From Mucilaginibacter jinjuensis (GTDB lineage: Bacteria; Bacteroidota; Bacteroidia; Sphingobacteriales; Sphingobacteriaceae), in contig NZ_CP117167.1 of the NCBI RefSeq assembly GCF_028596025.1, forward strand, positions 3,906,001-3,970,000: DNA of 64,000 nucleotides, given 5' to 3'. A program made the position numbers and the translations under genes. The notes beneath the pieces were generated by a model. That model was not told where the DNA came from, did not search any database, and saw only the letters and a list, made by a program, of their open reading frames with translations. Position 1 is the first letter of the stretch. Each line of letters starts with the position of its first letter. Below, piece by piece: positions 63,237 to 64,000 of the stretch.

Positions 63237-64000
63237 ATGACTATCCCTATCTACCAGGCCGATGCCTTTACCGACCGTTTGTTTGGCGGCAACCCGGCTG
63301 CAGTTTGTCCCCTCGAAGAGTGGCTGCCCGACGAAACCATGCAGAAAATAGCGGCAGAAAATAACCTGGCCGAAACTGCCTTCTTCGTTAAAACAGCCCA
63401 CGGCTTTCACCTGCGCTGGTTTACACCAGAACTGGAAATAGACCTATGCGGCCATGCTACCTTAGCCACGGCTCACATTATCTATACCCAGCTTGGCTAT
63501 ACAGGCGAAGAAATATTATTCAACACACAAAAAGCAGGCATATTAAAAGTGTCAAAGCACGATGATAAGTACACACTCGATTTTCCATCGAGGCCACCTA
63601 TCCCGGTAGACTTAAACACGGGTTTGTTAGAGGCTCTGGGCGATAATGGTAAAGAACCCATAGCCATACTCCGCTCGCGCGATTACTTTTTGGTTTATGA
63701 AAACGAGCAGGATGTACTCGATATTAACCCCAACCACATGGCCCTGGCCGAGATTGACACCATCGGTGTAATTGTTACCGCACCGGGTAACACGGTCGAT
63801 TTTGTATCGCGTTTCTTTGCCCCTGCCGCAGGCGTTCCCGAAGACCCCGTTACCGGTTCGGCACACTGTAACCTTATTCCATACTGGGCAGAGAAATTGG
63901 GCAAAAACAAACTCCACGCCTACCAGGTATCAGCCCGCAAAGGCGAACTTTGGTGCGAACTAAAAGGCGACCGGGTACTGATGAGCGGTAAGGCGGTTAC
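63237..64000 (+). CDS. PhzF-family isomerase-like protein (3' end cut by window edge)
   Basis: The reading frame begins at ATG 63237, 15 nt after the ABC ATPase stop, and runs past the window end, with about 254 residues visible. The start MTIPIYQADAFTDRLFGGNP is the PhzF hallmark (vDAFt..pFxGNpaaV), with the active-site glutamate in NNLAETAFFV and the later motifs RWFTPELEIDLCGHATLATA and EDPVTGSAHCNLIPYWAE. PhzF-type proteins are diaminopimelate-epimerase-fold isomerases; most bacterial members are not involved in phenazine synthesis. The full length is probably about 260-265 residues, so only a few are missing. Confidence 0.9.
   Translation, partial: MTIPIYQADAFTDRLFGGNPAAVCPLEEWLPDETMQKIAAENNLAETAFFVKTAHGFHLRWFTPELEIDLCGHATLATAHIIYTQLGYTGEEILFNTQKAGILKVSKHDDKYTLDFPSRPPIPVDLNTGLLEALGDNGKEPIAILRSRDYFLVYENEQDVLDINPNHMALAEIDTIGVIVTAPGNTVDFVSRFFAPAAGVPEDPVTGSAHCNLIPYWAEKLGKNKLHAYQVSARKGELWCELKGDRVLMSGKAV

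Noticed and set aside
1..64000. CRISPR arrays, rRNA operons, integrases or complete insertion sequences
   Set aside because: No regularly spaced direct repeats, rRNA-like sequence or transposase motifs were seen.

Overview
The window looks like a chromosomal segment from a member of Bacteroidota, probably Sphingobacteriaceae (Mucilaginibacter- or Pedobacter-like). This rests on SusC/SusD transporters, a subtype-iii type VI secretion system (T6SS), the short primary sigma factor, type III glutamine synthetase, Bacteroidota-style promoters (TTTG, 19 nt, TANNTTTG) and long intergenic hairpins between genes. The genus is an inference from gene content only.

Region 1 (1-9618) is part of a T6SSiii locus. 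It holds membrane-complex genes (partial tssR, a PKD-domain protein, two small single-pass proteins), the baseplate genes tssE, tssF, tssG and tssK, and the membrane gene tssN, in four alternating transcription blocks. Sheath, Hcp, ClpV and VgrG genes are not in the window and may lie beyond position 1.

Region 2 (9688-22189) is the most unusual part. Five tightly packed minus-strand genes face tssK across a shared terminator. They encode very large proteins without signal peptides: a 1399-residue protein, a LamG-like plus phage tail-collar protein, a 351-residue protein, a 943-residue protein resembling DUF6603, and a 695-residue protein. I know of no described function for this set. It is my main candidate for an undescribed system.

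Region 3 (22441-37600) is an alpha-mannan utilisation locus: two GH76 endo-mannanase-like genes, a GH92 alpha-mannosidase, SusE/SusD/SusC, a sugar MFS transporter and a long mannose-6-phosphate isomerase with an N-terminal P-loop-like domain. A divergent GntR/UTRA repressor gene follows. Three copies of a 20-bp ATGT-N4-ACAT motif in the divergent intergenic region are its likely operators.

Region 4 (37601-64000) is mostly housekeeping: tRNA-His, rnhA, fbp, a YfcE-type phosphoesterase, trmN6, a VOC protein, purL, a TonB protein, glnN, a CLC channel, purM, a lipoprotein/TonB-receptor pair, lpd, an MBL-fold hydrolase, the primary sigma factor, endonuclease V, an aspartic protease next to a four-repeat glycogen-binding-like protein, a mini ABC system and a partial phzF-like gene. 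Several gaps between genes carry nested inverted repeats, including a ~200-bp MITE-like element and a perfect 27-bp-arm palindrome.
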